Assembly (NCBI RefSeq): GCF_001902635.1
Contig: NZ_MJAO01000002.1
Span: forward strand, 248,001 to 312,000
Origin: Serratia marcescens
Lineage (GTDB): Bacteria > Pseudomonadota > Gammaproteobacteria > Enterobacterales > Enterobacteriaceae
Direction: 5' to 3'
Length of the DNA: 64,000 nt
A program made the translations under genes and the position numbers. The number at the start of each line of letters is the position of its first letter. Within the stretch, counting starts at the first letter, position 1. Shown piece after piece: positions 1 to 9,198 of this stretch. The notes under the pieces are model-generated. The model worked only from the letters and a program-made list of their open reading frames with translations. It searched no databases and was not told the origin of the DNA.

Positions 1-755
1 TGCGCGACAATCGCATTCGCCCCAGCTACCAGCCGAAGGTCAGCCTGACCGACGGCAGCATCGTCGGCTTCGAAGCGCTGCTGCGCTGGCATTGCCCAAT
101 CAACGGCGTGCAGTTGCCGGCGACGGTGTGCGAGGCGTTTAACGACTACGAACTGGCGACCAAAATCAGCGAAGCCATGCAGTTGAAGGTCTTCGCCGAT
201 ATCGCCCGCTGGCGCGCGGCCGGCGTGGCGGTGCGGCCCATCTCGCTGAACGTGTCGCCGATCGAGTTTTTACGCGACAACTACGCCGAAACCTTCCTGC
301 AGCGCCTGCTGAAATTCCACATTCCCCACCACCTGATCGAGCTGGAGGTAACCGAACACGCGTTCAACAAGCACGGGTCGAAATACGTGCTGCGCGCGCT
401 GCAAATGCTCAAAGAGATGGGCATCCGCATCGCGCTGGACGACTTCGGCACCGGCCACTCCTCGTTCAGCCACATCATGGACTACCCGCTGGACTGCATT
501 AAGCTGGACTGCGACTTCATTCAGCGTATGAACAGCGAACCGGCGATCCTGGCCATCGTGGAAAGCATCGGCATCCTCGGACAAAAACTGTCGATCGATA
601 TCATCGCCGAGGGCGTGGAAACCGAGCAGCAGCGGCAAACGCTGTGCGAAGCCGGTTTCCATATTGGCCAGGGGTTCCTGTTCAGCCGGGCGGTGGAATC
701 CCAGCGGGTACCGGCGCTGCTGCAGGCGGCACCGCAGCCTATCGACGGCCGCTGA
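1..755 (+). CDS. EAL-domain c-di-GMP phosphodiesterase, 3' part
   Basis: C-terminal part of a cyclic di-GMP phosphodiesterase (hydrolysis of c-di-GMP to pGpG). The gene begins before the window; the frame is open from base 3. Visible family motifs in order are the EAL signature (FEALLRW, just upstream of position 108), LNVSPIEF, ELEVTEHAF, the DDFGTG loop, KLDCDFI and the late AEGVETEQ motif, so the metal- and substrate-binding residues of an active EAL domain all appear present. Nothing can be said about an N-terminal sensor or membrane part because it lies outside. It converges on the MFS gene with only 12 bases between the stop codons. Confidence 0.92.
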   Translation, partial: RDNRIRPSYQPKVSLTDGSIVGFEALLRWHCPINGVQLPATVCEAFNDYELATKISEAMQLKVFADIARWRAAGVAVRPISLNVSPIEFLRDNYAETFLQRLLKFHIPHHLIELEVTEHAFNKHGSKYVLRALQMLKEMGIRIALDDFGTGHSSFSHIMDYPLDCIKLDCDFIQRMNSEPAILAIVESIGILGQKLSIDIIAEGVETEQQRQTLCEAGFHIGQGFLFSRAVESQRVPALLQAAPQPIDGR

Positions 756-767
756 ATCAGACGGCCT

Positions 768-1955
768 TCAGCGTTTGTCTAACGGCTTTAGCTGCATGCC
801 CAGCAGCGTCGCCACGCAAATGCTCGCTCCGGCGTAGAAGGTGGCGGCGGAACCGACCAGCTCCCACAGCGCGCCGGCGCCAAGGCTCGCCAACAGTAGC
901 GCCACGCCGCTGATCAGGTTGAACATGCCGAACGCGGTGCCGCGCAGGTGCGCCGGCGCGGTCTGCGCCACCATCGCCGCCAACAACCCCTGGGTCATGC
1001 CCATGTGCACGCCCCACAGCGCCACGCCAAACAGCACCCCCGCCCAATGATCGCTCAGCGCCAAGACCAGATCGGCGGCGATCAGCACCAGCAAACCGGC
1101 CGTTAACAGCCCCTGGTGGCTCAAACGGTCGGAAAGCTTGCCGAACGGATAGGCCGAGCAGGCGTAGACCAGATTCATGGCGACCATCACCAGCGGGATC
1201 AACGCCAGCGGCGTGCCGCCCTGCTGCGCCTTCAGCACCAGAAACGCCTCGCTGAAGCGCGCCAGAGTGAAAACGGCACCGATGCCCACCACCCACCAAT
1301 AGCCGCGCCCCAGCAGCCGCAGGTTGGCGCGGGTGATCGGGTTGGTGCGCTTGTGGGTTATCGCGGCGGCCGGCTCTTTCAGGCCGAAAAACAGCAGCGC
1401 GATGGCCAGCGCAGCCGGGATCGCCGCCACCCAGAAGATGGCGCGAAAATCGTTGTGCCACAGCAGCATCAGGCCAACAGCCAGCAGCGGCCCGAGAAAA
1501 GCGCCGACGGTATCCAGCGACTGCCGCAGCCCGAAGGCCGCGCCGCGAATCTCCGGCGGCGTTACGTCGGCTACCAGAGCATCTCGTGGCGCGCCGCGGA
1601 TGCCTTTGCCCACGCGATCCAGCAGACGCGCGCTCATCACCATACCGGACGACGAAGCGATGGCAAAAAACGGTTTGCTGACGGCGCCCAGACCGTAACC
1701 TAACAACGCCAACCCTTTGCGTTTGCCGAGATAATCGCTGAGCGCTCCGGAAAACACCTTGACGATCAGCGCCGTCGCCTCCGCCACCCCCTCGATCAGC
1801 CCGATGACGATCACGCTGACACCCAGCGTCGTCGCCATAAACAGCGGCAGCAGGCTGTGGATCATTTCCGAGGAAACGTCCATCAGCAGACTCACCCCGC
1901 CCAACACCCACACGCCGCGCGGTATGCGGCCCAACGTAGCGAAACGCAGCAGCAT
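768..1955 (-). CDS. MFS transporter
   Basis: 395-residue major facilitator superfamily permease with about 12 hydrophobic segments. The N-terminal region (GGVSLLMDVSSEMIHSLLP) and the loop with DRVGKGIRGAPRDAL are typical of a bacterial MFS subgroup of unknown substrate; the SDYLGKRKG loop between helices 2 and 3 fits the usual MFS motif A position. The ATG at 1955 is preceded on the coding strand by GGGGAT, a reasonable ribosome-binding site. It is transcribed away from the binding-protein gene at 2105, and the 150-base gap presumably holds both promoters. Substrate unknown; an exporter role is an inference. Confidence 0.85.
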   Translation of the reverse strand: MLLRFATLGRIPRGVWVLGGVSLLMDVSSEMIHSLLPLFMATTLGVSVIVIGLIEGVAEATALIVKVFSGALSDYLGKRKGLALLGYGLGAVSKPFFAIASSSGMVMSARLLDRVGKGIRGAPRDALVADVTPPEIRGAAFGLRQSLDTVGAFLGPLLAVGLMLLWHNDFRAIFWVAAIPAALAIALLFFGLKEPAAAITHKRTNPITRANLRLLGRGYWWVVGIGAVFTLARFSEAFLVLKAQQGGTPLALIPLVMVAMNLVYACSAYPFGKLSDRLSHQGLLTAGLLVLIAADLVLALSDHWAGVLFGVALWGVHMGMTQGLLAAMVAQTAPAHLRGTAFGMFNLISGVALLLASLGAGALWELVGSAATFYAGASICVATLLGMQLKPLDKR

Positions 1956-2104
1956 GGTTCATCCCCGATGCATTCAGCGCCGCCGGTGGCGCTTCATGAT
2001 AATTCCAAGATTGATTAGTGGATTTTGTTCGTTCACAGATCTGCAGCCTTCAGAGATAGTGCAACGACCGTGTGACACCCATAATAATGAAGGTAATTAA
2101 CATA

Positions 2105-3022
2105 ATGATAGATAGCAAAAAGATGATAGCGATTGCGGCATTGCTGAGCTTTTCCGCCGCCGCCGCGCCGGGGGTGGATATCGTCGCCAACGAAACGCCG
2201 ATCCACGCGGTGAAAAACGCCGAAGCCGTCGCCAAAATCCCCGCCGGTTTCAGGTTTGTGGAACCCGGCACGCTGACGGTGGCCATTTCGCTGTTGGGTA
2301 GCGGCCCGCCGTTCGGCCTGTATGCTCGCGACAATAAAACGGTGATCGGCAGCGAGGCGGATATCGCACGCCTGGTGGCCGACGGCCTGGGGCTGAAACT
2401 CAAACTGGTGCCCACCTCGTGGGAAGACTGGCCGCTGGGCGTAACCTCAGGCAAATATGACGCCGCGATCTACAACATCACCGTGACCAACGAACGCAAG
2501 ACCAAATTCGATTTCGCTACCTATCGGCAGGACACGCTGGGTTTCTACGTCAAATCCGACAGTAAAATCACCCAGATCAACACCGCGCCGGATATCGCCG
2601 GCAAAAAGATCATCGTCGATTCCGGCACCAATCAGGAAGCGGTGCTGCTGGCCTGGGACAAAGAGAACCGCGCCAAGGGATTAGCGCCGCTGCAGCCGGT
2701 GTACGTCACCGATAAAGCCGCCTCTACGCTGGCCATCCAGTCCGGCCGCGCCGATGCCACCTTCGGCCCCAACGTCTCCGGCGCCTATCAGGCGCGGCTG
2801 ACCGGCAAAACCCGGCTGGTGGGCATCGTGCCCGGCGGCTGGCCGAAGACCGCCAACATCGCCGTCACGCTGAAGAAAGGCAACGGCCTGGTGGACGCGG
2901 TGCAGGCTTCGCTCAACGGCGCCATCGCCAACGGCAGCTATCTGCAGGTGCTGGATCGCTGGGCGGAGAGCGACGAGAAAATCGCGCATTCGGAGATTAA
3001 CCCGCCGGGGCTGGGGGACTGA
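2105..3022 (+). CDS. ABC-type amino-acid-like substrate-binding protein (family 3), orphan
   Basis: Periplasmic solute-binding protein of the polar amino-acid/opine type (SBP family 3), 305 residues from this start. An N-terminal signal peptide (MIDSKKMIAIAALLSFSAAAA) is followed by the bilobed domain: VAISLLGSGPPFGLYARDN, ADIARLVADGLGLKLKLVPTSWEDWPLGVTSGKYDAAI and the ITVTNERKTKFDFATYR segment that is typical of the family. An in-frame ATG at 2072 would place charged and polar residues before the signal, so the ATG at 2105, with AAGG about 11 bases upstream, is preferred. No permease or ATPase gene is adjacent, so its transport partners, if any, are elsewhere. Confidence 0.88.
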   Translation: MIDSKKMIAIAALLSFSAAAAPGVDIVANETPIHAVKNAEAVAKIPAGFRFVEPGTLTVAISLLGSGPPFGLYARDNKTVIGSEADIARLVADGLGLKLKLVPTSWEDWPLGVTSGKYDAAIYNITVTNERKTKFDFATYRQDTLGFYVKSDSKITQINTAPDIAGKKIIVDSGTNQEAVLLAWDKENRAKGLAPLQPVYVTDKAASTLAIQSGRADATFGPNVSGAYQARLTGKTRLVGIVPGGWPKTANIAVTLKKGNGLVDAVQASLNGAIANGSYLQVLDRWAESDEKIAHSEINPPGLGD

Positions 3023-3032
3023 GACATGAACA

Positions 3033-3051
3033 GGCCCCGCGCTGCGGGGCC
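3033..3051. terminator. GC-rich hairpin between convergent genes
   Basis: GGCCCCGC and GCGGGGCC are separated by GCT, giving a perfect 8-bp stem just after the binding-protein stop codon and before the end of the convergent sigma-54 regulator. No clear T-run follows on either strand, so strong intrinsic termination is uncertain. Confidence 0.5.
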
Positions 3052-3076
3052 GCGACTGACGGCCAATCACGGTGTT

Positions 3077-4855
3077 TCATTCCACCGCCAATCTTTGCCG
3101 CCCCAGCTTGCGGTACAGCGTGCTGCGCGAAACGCCGAGGGCTTTCGCCGCCCGGCTGAGGTTGCCGCCCGCTTTTCGGATCGCCGCCTGCAGATCCTCC
3201 GCCCCGTCGTCGCCACGCTCCTGCAGCGGCGCCAGCACCGCGATGGACTGCGGCAGATCGTCCAATGTCAGCGCCGCGTGATCGTCCGCCAGCGCCAACA
3301 GCACTTTGAGCGTGCTCAGCAGTTGCCGCACATTGCCGGGCCACGGATAGCGCGCCAGCATCGCCAGCGTCTCCGGCAGCAGGCGAATGTCGCGCCGTTC
3401 GCCACCCAGCTCCCGCCACAGCTGCAGAATGAAAAGCTCCAGCTGCGCCCGTTCTCTGAGCGGCGGGATGCGCAAGCTGTACTCCTGTATGCGGTACAGC
3501 AAGTCTTCGCGAAACGCCCCCGCCTGCACCTGCCGGTTCAGATCGTGGTGCGTGGCGCAGACCAGCGCGAAGTCGACCGGATAGGCGCTGCGACTGCCGA
3601 GCGGCGTGACCGTTTTTTCCTGCAGCACCCGCAGCAGGCGCGTTTGCAAGCCCGCCGGCATATCGCCGATTTCATCGAGGAACAGCACGCCGCCATCGGC
3701 CTCGCGGATCTTGCCGATATAGCCTTTGGGATTGGCGCCGGTAAATGCCCCCGGCGCATAGCCGAACAGCTCGGATTCGATCAGCGGTTCAGGCAGCGCC
3801 GCGCAGTTGATCGCCACGAAGTTGCCGCTGCGCCAGCGACTCTCCTCAAACAGGCGTCGGCTGAAATGCTCCTTGCCGCAGCCGGTTTCGCCGGTCACAC
3901 ACAAGGAAAGGCCGGCGTTGAGAATACGCAACGCTTTCTGATGCGGCTCGTCATGCCGTTCCTCCGGCGGCGGCGCCGAGCGCAAGGCGCTGACGCGGCG
4001 CTGCGGCGCCTCCAGCAGCGAATAATAATGCCGTTGATTGACGGCCAGCGTCTGGCGCGGGGCGCCGGAGGGGTGCCGCAACAGCTCGGGGAACAGCTGG
4101 GCGAACTCAAGCGAGCCGAATGCGGCCGGTGAAAGCTGGAACTCCAGCATCGCCAGCCGATTGGCGGCGACCAGTACTTCGTCGTGAAACACCAGCAGCA
4201 GCTCCTGCGCGCTGCCCAGGCTACCGGCGTCGGCGTGCAGGCGCAGCGTCCAGTGACGATCGGCGATCGCGCTTCTGACCCAGCGGTGTTCGATGTGTCG
4301 CACAGCCTGCATGATCAAGCGTTGCGCATCGCGATACGGCCGCTGCGCGGGCGCGGAGAGATCCAGTATGCCGGCGATGCGGCCATCCGGCCGGTAGATC
4401 GGCGCAGCGGTGCAGTTTAAACCGGCGTTTTGATTGAGGAAGTGCTGGTCGCCGCGCACCTCGCAGAACGCCCCCAGCGCCAGCGCGGTGCCGATGGCGT
4501 TGGTGCCTCGCTCCGGCTCCCCCCACAGGTTGCCCGGCGCCAGCGCAAAACGCGACGCCTTGTGCAGAAAGTCGGTATTGCCGCAGGTTTCCAGCACCAG
4601 CCCATCGGCGTCGGCGATCACCACGATGGCCGGTTGACGCGCGATCTGCGCGCCCAGCTGTTCGATCAGCGGCTGTACCCGCTGTGGCACCCAGTCGTTA
4701 CGGCTGCGCAGCTCTTCGAGCAGCCCGGCCTTGATAACGGGTATGTGTTCATCGGCGCGCGCCAGGCCGTAGCCCCGGCTGCGCTGCCAGGATTCCGCCA
4801 GCGAGTTGGTCAGCAAACTGGCGCCCTCTGCGGGCAAGCGGTCGTCAGGCAACAT
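3077..4855 (-). CDS. Sigma-54-dependent activator, AcoR-like
   Basis: 592-residue enhancer-binding protein. The N-terminus carries LAESWQRSRGYGL, typical of the AcoR family, followed by a GAF-type sensory region (about residues 60-200). The AAA+ domain has Walker A GETGCGKE (322-329), the sigma-54-contacting loop GAFTGA (369-374) and Walker B GGVLFLDEIGDM (about 388-399). The C-terminus is a Fis-type helix-turn-helix (GGNLSRAAKALGVSRSTLYRKL). An upstream in-frame ATG at 4975 is rejected because GGGGGAGAA stands just before the ATG at 4855. The gene is divergent from aldB, which has a sigma-54 promoter, so it most likely activates aldB in response to an aldehyde, alcohol or acetoin-like signal. 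Confidence 0.93.
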   Translation of the reverse strand: MLPDDRLPAEGASLLTNSLAESWQRSRGYGLARADEHIPVIKAGLLEELRSRNDWVPQRVQPLIEQLGAQIARQPAIVVIADADGLVLETCGNTDFLHKASRFALAPGNLWGEPERGTNAIGTALALGAFCEVRGDQHFLNQNAGLNCTAAPIYRPDGRIAGILDLSAPAQRPYRDAQRLIMQAVRHIEHRWVRSAIADRHWTLRLHADAGSLGSAQELLLVFHDEVLVAANRLAMLEFQLSPAAFGSLEFAQLFPELLRHPSGAPRQTLAVNQRHYYSLLEAPQRRVSALRSAPPPEERHDEPHQKALRILNAGLSLCVTGETGCGKEHFSRRLFEESRWRSGNFVAINCAALPEPLIESELFGYAPGAFTGANPKGYIGKIREADGGVLFLDEIGDMPAGLQTRLLRVLQEKTVTPLGSRSAYPVDFALVCATHHDLNRQVQAGAFREDLLYRIQEYSLRIPPLRERAQLELFILQLWRELGGERRDIRLLPETLAMLARYPWPGNVRQLLSTLKVLLALADDHAALTLDDLPQSIAVLAPLQERGDDGAEDLQAAIRKAGGNLSRAAKALGVSRSTLYRKLGRQRLAVE

Positions 4856-4877
4856 GCGTTTCTCCCCCGTTCGCGAG

Positions 4878-4920
4878 TGTTGCAAACATGTATCACAGAT
4901 GTGTACCAAGCGTTGCGACA
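4878..4920. promoter_or_regulatory. Candidate activator-binding (enhancer) region
   Basis: TGTTGC (4878-4883) and GCGACA (4915-4920) form an imperfect inverted pair of the form TGTYGC, 31 bases apart, with further GTGT/ACAC elements between. It lies about 120-160 bp upstream of the sigma-54 promoter of aldB and just upstream of the activator start, the position expected for an enhancer. Assignment is by position and symmetry only. Confidence 0.4.
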
Positions 4921-5035
4921 CGGGACACAAAAAATCACCGCCGGCGGCGGAACGGCACGATGAGTTAAGCCGCATGATTGATTAACAATCTAATAAATAA
5001 AGACTTTCAAACGCTCTGTTCCGCCCTCGTCAACC

Positions 5036-5052
5036 TGGCACGGGGCGTGCTT
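5036..5052 (+). promoter_or_regulatory. Sigma-54 promoter of aldB
   Basis: TGGCACG followed by GGGC and GTGCTT matches the -24/-12 consensus TGGCACG-N4-TTGC at all fixed positions except one. The GG (5037-5038) and GC (5049-5050) are correctly spaced on the DNA helix. The predicted start of transcription is near 5062, about 70 bases before the aldB ATG. The adjacent GAFTGA-type activator supports the call. Confidence 0.8.
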
Positions 5053-5130
5053 CTCTGTGCTGCGGCGACATGCCGCATTCACAGGCGCAGCCCAATAGCG
5101 CCGGTTTTCATCTGCAGAGAGGTGCTTAAC

Positions 5131-6651
5131 ATGAAATATGTCCACCCCGGTTTGCCTGGCTCGCTGGTTTCGTTCCGTAAACGCTATGGCAACTACATTG
5201 GCGGCAAATTTGTCGAACCGGTATCCGGCAACTACTTCACCAACACCTCGCCGGTGACCGGCCAGCCGATCGCCGAATTCCCGCGCTCCGACGCCAAGGA
5301 CATCGAGCTGGCGCTCGACGCGGCGCACGCGGCGGCGGACGCCTGGGGCAAAACCAGCGTGCAGGAACGTTCCAACGTGCTGCTGGCGATCGCCGATCGC
5401 ATCGAATCGCGGCTGGAGATGCTGGCGCTGACCGAAACTTGGGACAACGGCAAGCCGATCCGCGAAACCCTGAACGCCGATCTGCCGCTGGCGGTCGACC
5501 ATTTCCGCTACTTCGCCGGCTGCCTGCGCGCGCAGGAAGGCACCGCGGCGGAGATCGACCAAAATACCGTGGCCTACCATATCTATGAACCGCTGGGCGT
5601 GGTCGGCCAGATCATTCCGTGGAACTTCCCGCTGCTGATGGCCGCCTGGAAGCTGGCGCCGGCGCTGGCGGGCGGTAACTGCGTGGTGCTGAAACCGGCG
5701 GAACAGACGCCGCTCGGCATCAGCGTGCTGATGGAGGAGATCGGCGATCTGCTGCCGCCGGGCGTACTCAACGTCGTGCAAGGTTTCGGCGCAGAGGCCG
5801 GCGAAGCGCTGGCGCGCAGCAAGCGCATCGAGAAAATCGCCTTCACCGGCTCCACGCCAGTCGGCCGCCACATCCTCGCCTGTGCGGCGGAAAACATCAT
5901 CCCCAGCACCGTCGAACTGGGCGGTAAATCGCCGAACATCTATTTTGAAGACATCATGCAGGCGGAACCGGAGTTTATCGACAAGGCGGTTGAGGGGCTG
6001 GTGCTGGGCTTCTTCAACCAGGGAGAGGTTTGTACCTGCCCTTCACGCGCGCTGATCCAAGAATCCATCTACCCGCAGTTTATGGAGAAAGTGCTGGCAC
6101 GTATCGCCACCATCCGCCAGGGCGATCCCTTCGACACCGAGACCATGATCGGTGCCCAAGCGTCAAAACAGCAGTACGACAAGATCCTGTCCTACATCGA
6201 CATCGCTAAAAACGAAGGGGGCAAAATCGTTGTGGGCGGCGAGCCCGCCCAGCGTGGCGTCGAAGTACAAAACGGTTTCTATCTGCAGCCGACGCTGATT
6301 ACCGGCAACAACAGCATGCGTTTCTTCCGCGAGGAGATCTTCGGGCCGGTGATTGGCGTCACCACCTTCAAGGATGAGGCCGAAGCCTTGGCGCTGGCCA
6401 ACGACACTGAGTTCGGGCTGGGCGCCGGGCTGTGGACCCGCGACATCAACCGCGCCTACCGCATGGGCCGCGCAATCAAAGCGGGCCGCGTATGGACCAA
6501 CTGTTACCACCTGTACCCGGCGCACGCGGCGTTCGGCGGTTACAAGAACTCCGGCATCGGACGTGAAACCCATAAAGCGGCGCTGTCGCACTATCAGCAG
6601 GTGAAAAACCTGCTGGTCAGCTACGACGCCAAACCGCTGGGCCTGTTCTGA
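5131..6651 (+). CDS. aldB: Aldehyde dehydrogenase, AldB-type
   Basis: 506-residue NAD(P)-dependent aldehyde dehydrogenase that oxidises acetaldehyde and related aldehydes to acids. The sequence follows E. coli AldB throughout ([13 protein letters not shown], the [14 protein letters not shown] active-site stretch, the [15 protein letters not shown] region and the same PLGLF C-terminus). The catalytic cysteine is C301 and the general base E262 in [10 protein letters not shown]. Upstream in-frame codons reach 4978, but that stretch contains the sigma-54 promoter, so the ATG at 5131, with AGAGAGG upstream, is the start. Expression is probably driven by the divergent AcoR-like activator. Convergent adhP makes acetaldehyde from ethanol, which suggests a joint pathway. 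Confidence 0.93.
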   Translation: MKYVHPGLPGSLVSFRKRYGNYIGGKFVEPVSGNYFTNTSPVTGQPIAEFPRSDAKDIELALDAAHAAADAWGKTSVQERSNVLLAIADRIESRLEMLALTETWDNGKPIRETLNADLPLAVDHFRYFAGCLRAQEGTAAEIDQNTVAYHIYEPLGVVGQIIPWNFPLLMAAWKLAPALAGGNCVVLKPAEQTPLGISVLMEEIGDLLPPGVLNVVQGFGAEAGEALARSKRIEKIAFTGSTPVGRHILACAAENIIPSTVELGGKSPNIYFEDIMQAEPEFIDKAVEGLVLGFFNQGEVCTCPSRALIQESIYPQFMEKVLARIATIRQGDPFDTETMIGAQASKQQYDKILSYIDIAKNEGGKIVVGGEPAQRGVEVQNGFYLQPTLITGNNSMRFFREEIFGPVIGVTTFKDEAEALALANDTEFGLGAGLWTRDINRAYRMGRAIKAGRVWTNCYHLYPAHAAFGGYKNSGIGRETHKAALSHYQQVKNLLVSYDAKPLGLF

Positions 6652-6668
6652 GCCCGACGTAACAACAA

Positions 6669-6698
6669 GAAGGCCACCCGCAGGTGGCCTTCTTTTTT
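6669..6698. terminator. Rho-independent terminator between aldB and adhP
   Basis: GAAGGCCACC, loop CGCA, GGTGGCCTTC and then six T residues form a strong intrinsic terminator for aldB. It may also stop adhP transcription from the other side. Confidence 0.93.
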
Positions 6699-6706
6699 AG
6701 CGGCGC

Positions 6707-7723
6707 TTACTTCGCCATGTTGAGATCGATCACCATGCGCCCGCGAATGGTGCCCGCCTTCATCTCTTCGAAGATGGCGTTGATGTCGCCCAGCGGCCGT
6801 TTGGTCACTTTCGGCGTCACCTTGCCTTCGGCGGCGAATTGGAACGCTTCTTTCAGATCTTCGCGCGTGCCCACCAGCGAACCCACCACCTGAATGCCGT
6901 CCAGCACCAGGCGCGGAATGCTCAGATCCATGCTCTCCGGCGGCAGCCCCACGGCCACCACTTTGCCGCCGGCGCGGACCGCATTAACCGCCGAATTGAA
7001 GGCCGCTTTCGCCACCGCCGTCACCACCGCCGCATGCGCGCCGCCGGTTTGCTGCTGAATGATCTCCTCCGCATTTTGCGTTTTGGAGTTGATGGTCAGA
7101 TCGGCGCCGATCTGTTTGGCGAACTCCAGCTGGCCGTCATTGACATCGATGGCGATCACTTTGGCGTTAAACACGTTCTTGGCATATTGCAGCGCCAGGT
7201 TGCCCAGCCCGCCCAAGCCATAGATGGCGATCCATTGCCCCGGCTTGATATCGGAAATTTTCACCGCTTTGTAGGTGGTGACGCCGGCACAGGTGATGCT
7301 GCTGGCGGCGAAAGAATCGAGCCCGTCCGGCACTTTCACCGCGTAGTCCGCCACCACGATGCACTCTTCTGCCATGCCGCCGTCAACGCTGTAGCCGGCG
7401 TTTTTCACCGAGCGGCACAGGGTTTCGTTGCCGCTGACGCAATATTCGCAATGGCCGCAACCCTGGTAAAACCAGGCGACGCTGGCGCGGTCGCCCACTT
7501 TTAACGAGGTGACGCCCTCACCGACGGCGGAGACCACGCCGATGCCCTCATGCCCTAACGTAATGCCCGGCACCTCGCCGAAATCGCCGTTCTTCACGTG
7601 CAAATCGGTGTGGCACACCCCGCAACACTCCATTTTCAACGCCGCCTCGCCGTGCTTCAGCGGGCGCAGCACTTTATCCTGAATGTCTACGGTATGGTTT
7701 TTCGTCACTACGGCAGCTTTCAT
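6707..7723 (-). CDS. adhP: Alcohol dehydrogenase AdhP
   Basis: 338-residue zinc-dependent medium-chain alcohol dehydrogenase interconverting ethanol and acetaldehyde with NAD. The N-terminus ([38 protein letters not shown]) and most of the chain follow E. coli AdhP. Visible are the catalytic-zinc region CGVCHTD and GHEGIG, the four-cysteine structural zinc site [16 protein letters not shown], and the nucleotide-binding GLGGLGNLA. The ATG at 7723 has AAGGA on the coding strand; an in-frame start 69 bases upstream would add a non-conserved extension. It converges on aldB across a shared terminator. Confidence 0.96.
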   Translation of the reverse strand: MKAAVVTKNHTVDIQDKVLRPLKHGEAALKMECCGVCHTDLHVKNGDFGEVPGITLGHEGIGVVSAVGEGVTSLKVGDRASVAWFYQGCGHCEYCVSGNETLCRSVKNAGYSVDGGMAEECIVVADYAVKVPDGLDSFAASSITCAGVTTYKAVKISDIKPGQWIAIYGLGGLGNLALQYAKNVFNAKVIAIDVNDGQLEFAKQIGADLTINSKTQNAEEIIQQQTGGAHAAVVTAVAKAAFNSAVNAVRAGGKVVAVGLPPESMDLSIPRLVLDGIQVVGSLVGTREDLKEAFQFAAEGKVTPKVTKRPLGDINAIFEEMKAGTIRGRMVIDLNMAK

Positions 7724-7893
7724 GGTGTTTTCCTTAGCAGAGTGGGAAGTACTGTTGTTAATGTAGTGACTGTATCCGGTGAGGGCAAGCACCGCGTGTT
7801 TCTTGTAAAAACAAATAATTAAATATGAACCAGCATGACTATTTCATAAAAAACAATTAACAGACGGCAACGATAACGCCGCCATGACTTGAT

Positions 7894-9183
7894 TTACCCC
7901 TTAAATCGATTAACGGGGATTTTGAGGTAGTGTTGCCCATCATCTTCACAATCAGGCAGCACGCCGCCGCGAATGTTGACCTGCAGCGCCATCAGCATGA
8001 GTTCCGGATGCGGCAATGTGGCGTCTCGCTGGTTTCTTTGAGCAATAAATCGGGATTTATCCATGTTTACCACCCAAGGGTTATTCTCTCGCTGCTCTCT
8101 CACGGTGCTTTCCCACCGTGCCTCACGGCCCGCCGGACGATAATCATGGCCGGTAAACAGGCGGGTATCGGCAGGCAAACTCAAGATCCGCTGTAACGAA
8201 TCCCACAGGGCTTCAGCATTTCCGCCAGGAAAATCCGCCCTGGCGGTGCCGCTGTCCGGCATGAAGAACGTATCGTGGATAAACGCGGCATCCGCGATGT
8301 AGTAAGTGACGGACGCCAGCGTGTGCCCGGGGGACAGCAAGACTTCAGCGCGCAGGTTGCCGATAAAAAAGACGTCTCCGTCCGCGAACAACACATCCCA
8401 GACGGTATTGGCGGGAGGCAGGTCTTTCAAATTATAGATCTCTTCCCACAGCCCCTGAACGGCGGTAATTTTTTCACCGATGCCGGTGAAGGCGCCGGTT
8501 TTCTGCGCCAGCCAGGTAGCGGCCGAAAAATGGTCGGCGTGCGGGTGCGTATCCAGCACCCAAGCCACTCCCCACCCCCGTTGATGGATAAAATTCAGGA
8601 TATCGTTGGCCTGTTGATGCGAGACCGTGCCCGATCGGCGGTCAAAATTCAGAACAGGGTCGATAATCGCACAGCGACGCGCCTCGGGATCGGCGACGAC
8701 ATACTGCAGGCTGCCGCTTTCCGGCTCGTAAAACGCGTGAACTTCCGCGTTAGGCTGCACGGACTGATGCTGGTTATACCAACCGAGCGCCTTATCGGCA
8801 TCCGCACCGTATTCTGCGCACTGACTGCGGAATTGCGCTTCATTGATCACCCCTTCTCTTAGTGCGTACAGCAAAGAGAGGCAGGCAGAGCGCGCCCCGC
8901 TCCGGCAATGCGCCAAGGTTTTCTTGCCTTGCCGCAACAGGTAATGGAAGGCGTAAACGCTCTCCCAGGTCAGCGTGTCGAACGTATAGGGGAGATAGAC
9001 GTAGCCCATGCCCAACTGTTCAGCCAGCGCTTTCTCTTGCCGATGGCTAAGATGCTCCCCAGGTTCATCGTCCGGCCGATTGTTGACGATCAGCCGATAG
9101 CCTTGTTGATACAGCATGTTGAAATCACTGGCTTCGGGGGCGCCCGAAAATGAGAGCTGATGATGATAAGTGCGGATGTGCAT
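7894..9183 (-). CDS. blh: Bifunctional sulfurtransferase/persulfide dioxygenase (Blh)
   Basis: 429-residue two-domain protein. Residues 1-140 are a DUF442 domain with a phosphatase/rhodanese-like loop HCRSGARS (C93). Residues 145-429 are a metallo-beta-lactamase-fold persulfide dioxygenase of the ETHE1 type with HPHADH (213-218), SPGHT (H287) and GHDY (H346). Known Blh proteins oxidise glutathione persulfide to sulfite and transfer sulfane sulfur to thiosulfate, clearing H2S. It lies 15 bases downstream of the TauE-type exporter gene and shares a cluster with sulfide:quinone oxidoreductase, matching that pathway. AGGA precedes the ATG by six bases. Base composition is lower in GC than in the flanking genes. 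Confidence 0.92.
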   Translation of the reverse strand: MHIRTYHHQLSFSGAPEASDFNMLYQQGYRLIVNNRPDDEPGEHLSHRQEKALAEQLGMGYVYLPYTFDTLTWESVYAFHYLLRQGKKTLAHCRSGARSACLSLLYALREGVINEAQFRSQCAEYGADADKALGWYNQHQSVQPNAEVHAFYEPESGSLQYVVADPEARRCAIIDPVLNFDRRSGTVSHQQANDILNFIHQRGWGVAWVLDTHPHADHFSAATWLAQKTGAFTGIGEKITAVQGLWEEIYNLKDLPPANTVWDVLFADGDVFFIGNLRAEVLLSPGHTLASVTYYIADAAFIHDTFFMPDSGTARADFPGGNAEALWDSLQRILSLPADTRLFTGHDYRPAGREARWESTVREQRENNPWVVNMDKSRFIAQRNQRDATLPHPELMLMALQVNIRGGVLPDCEDDGQHYLKIPVNRFKG

Positions 9184-9198
9184 TTTTTTCCTGTCACC

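Noticed and set aside
4978-5130. Longer aldB reading frame starting at 4978
   Set aside because: The stretch contains the sigma-54 promoter and has no match to AldB; the ATG at 5131 gives the E. coli-like N-terminus.
8881-8910. HCRSGARS loop of Blh as a true protein-tyrosine phosphatase
   Set aside because: The DUF442 domain joined to an ETHE1-like dioxygenase is known as a sulfurtransferase module, and the gene context is sulfide oxidation.
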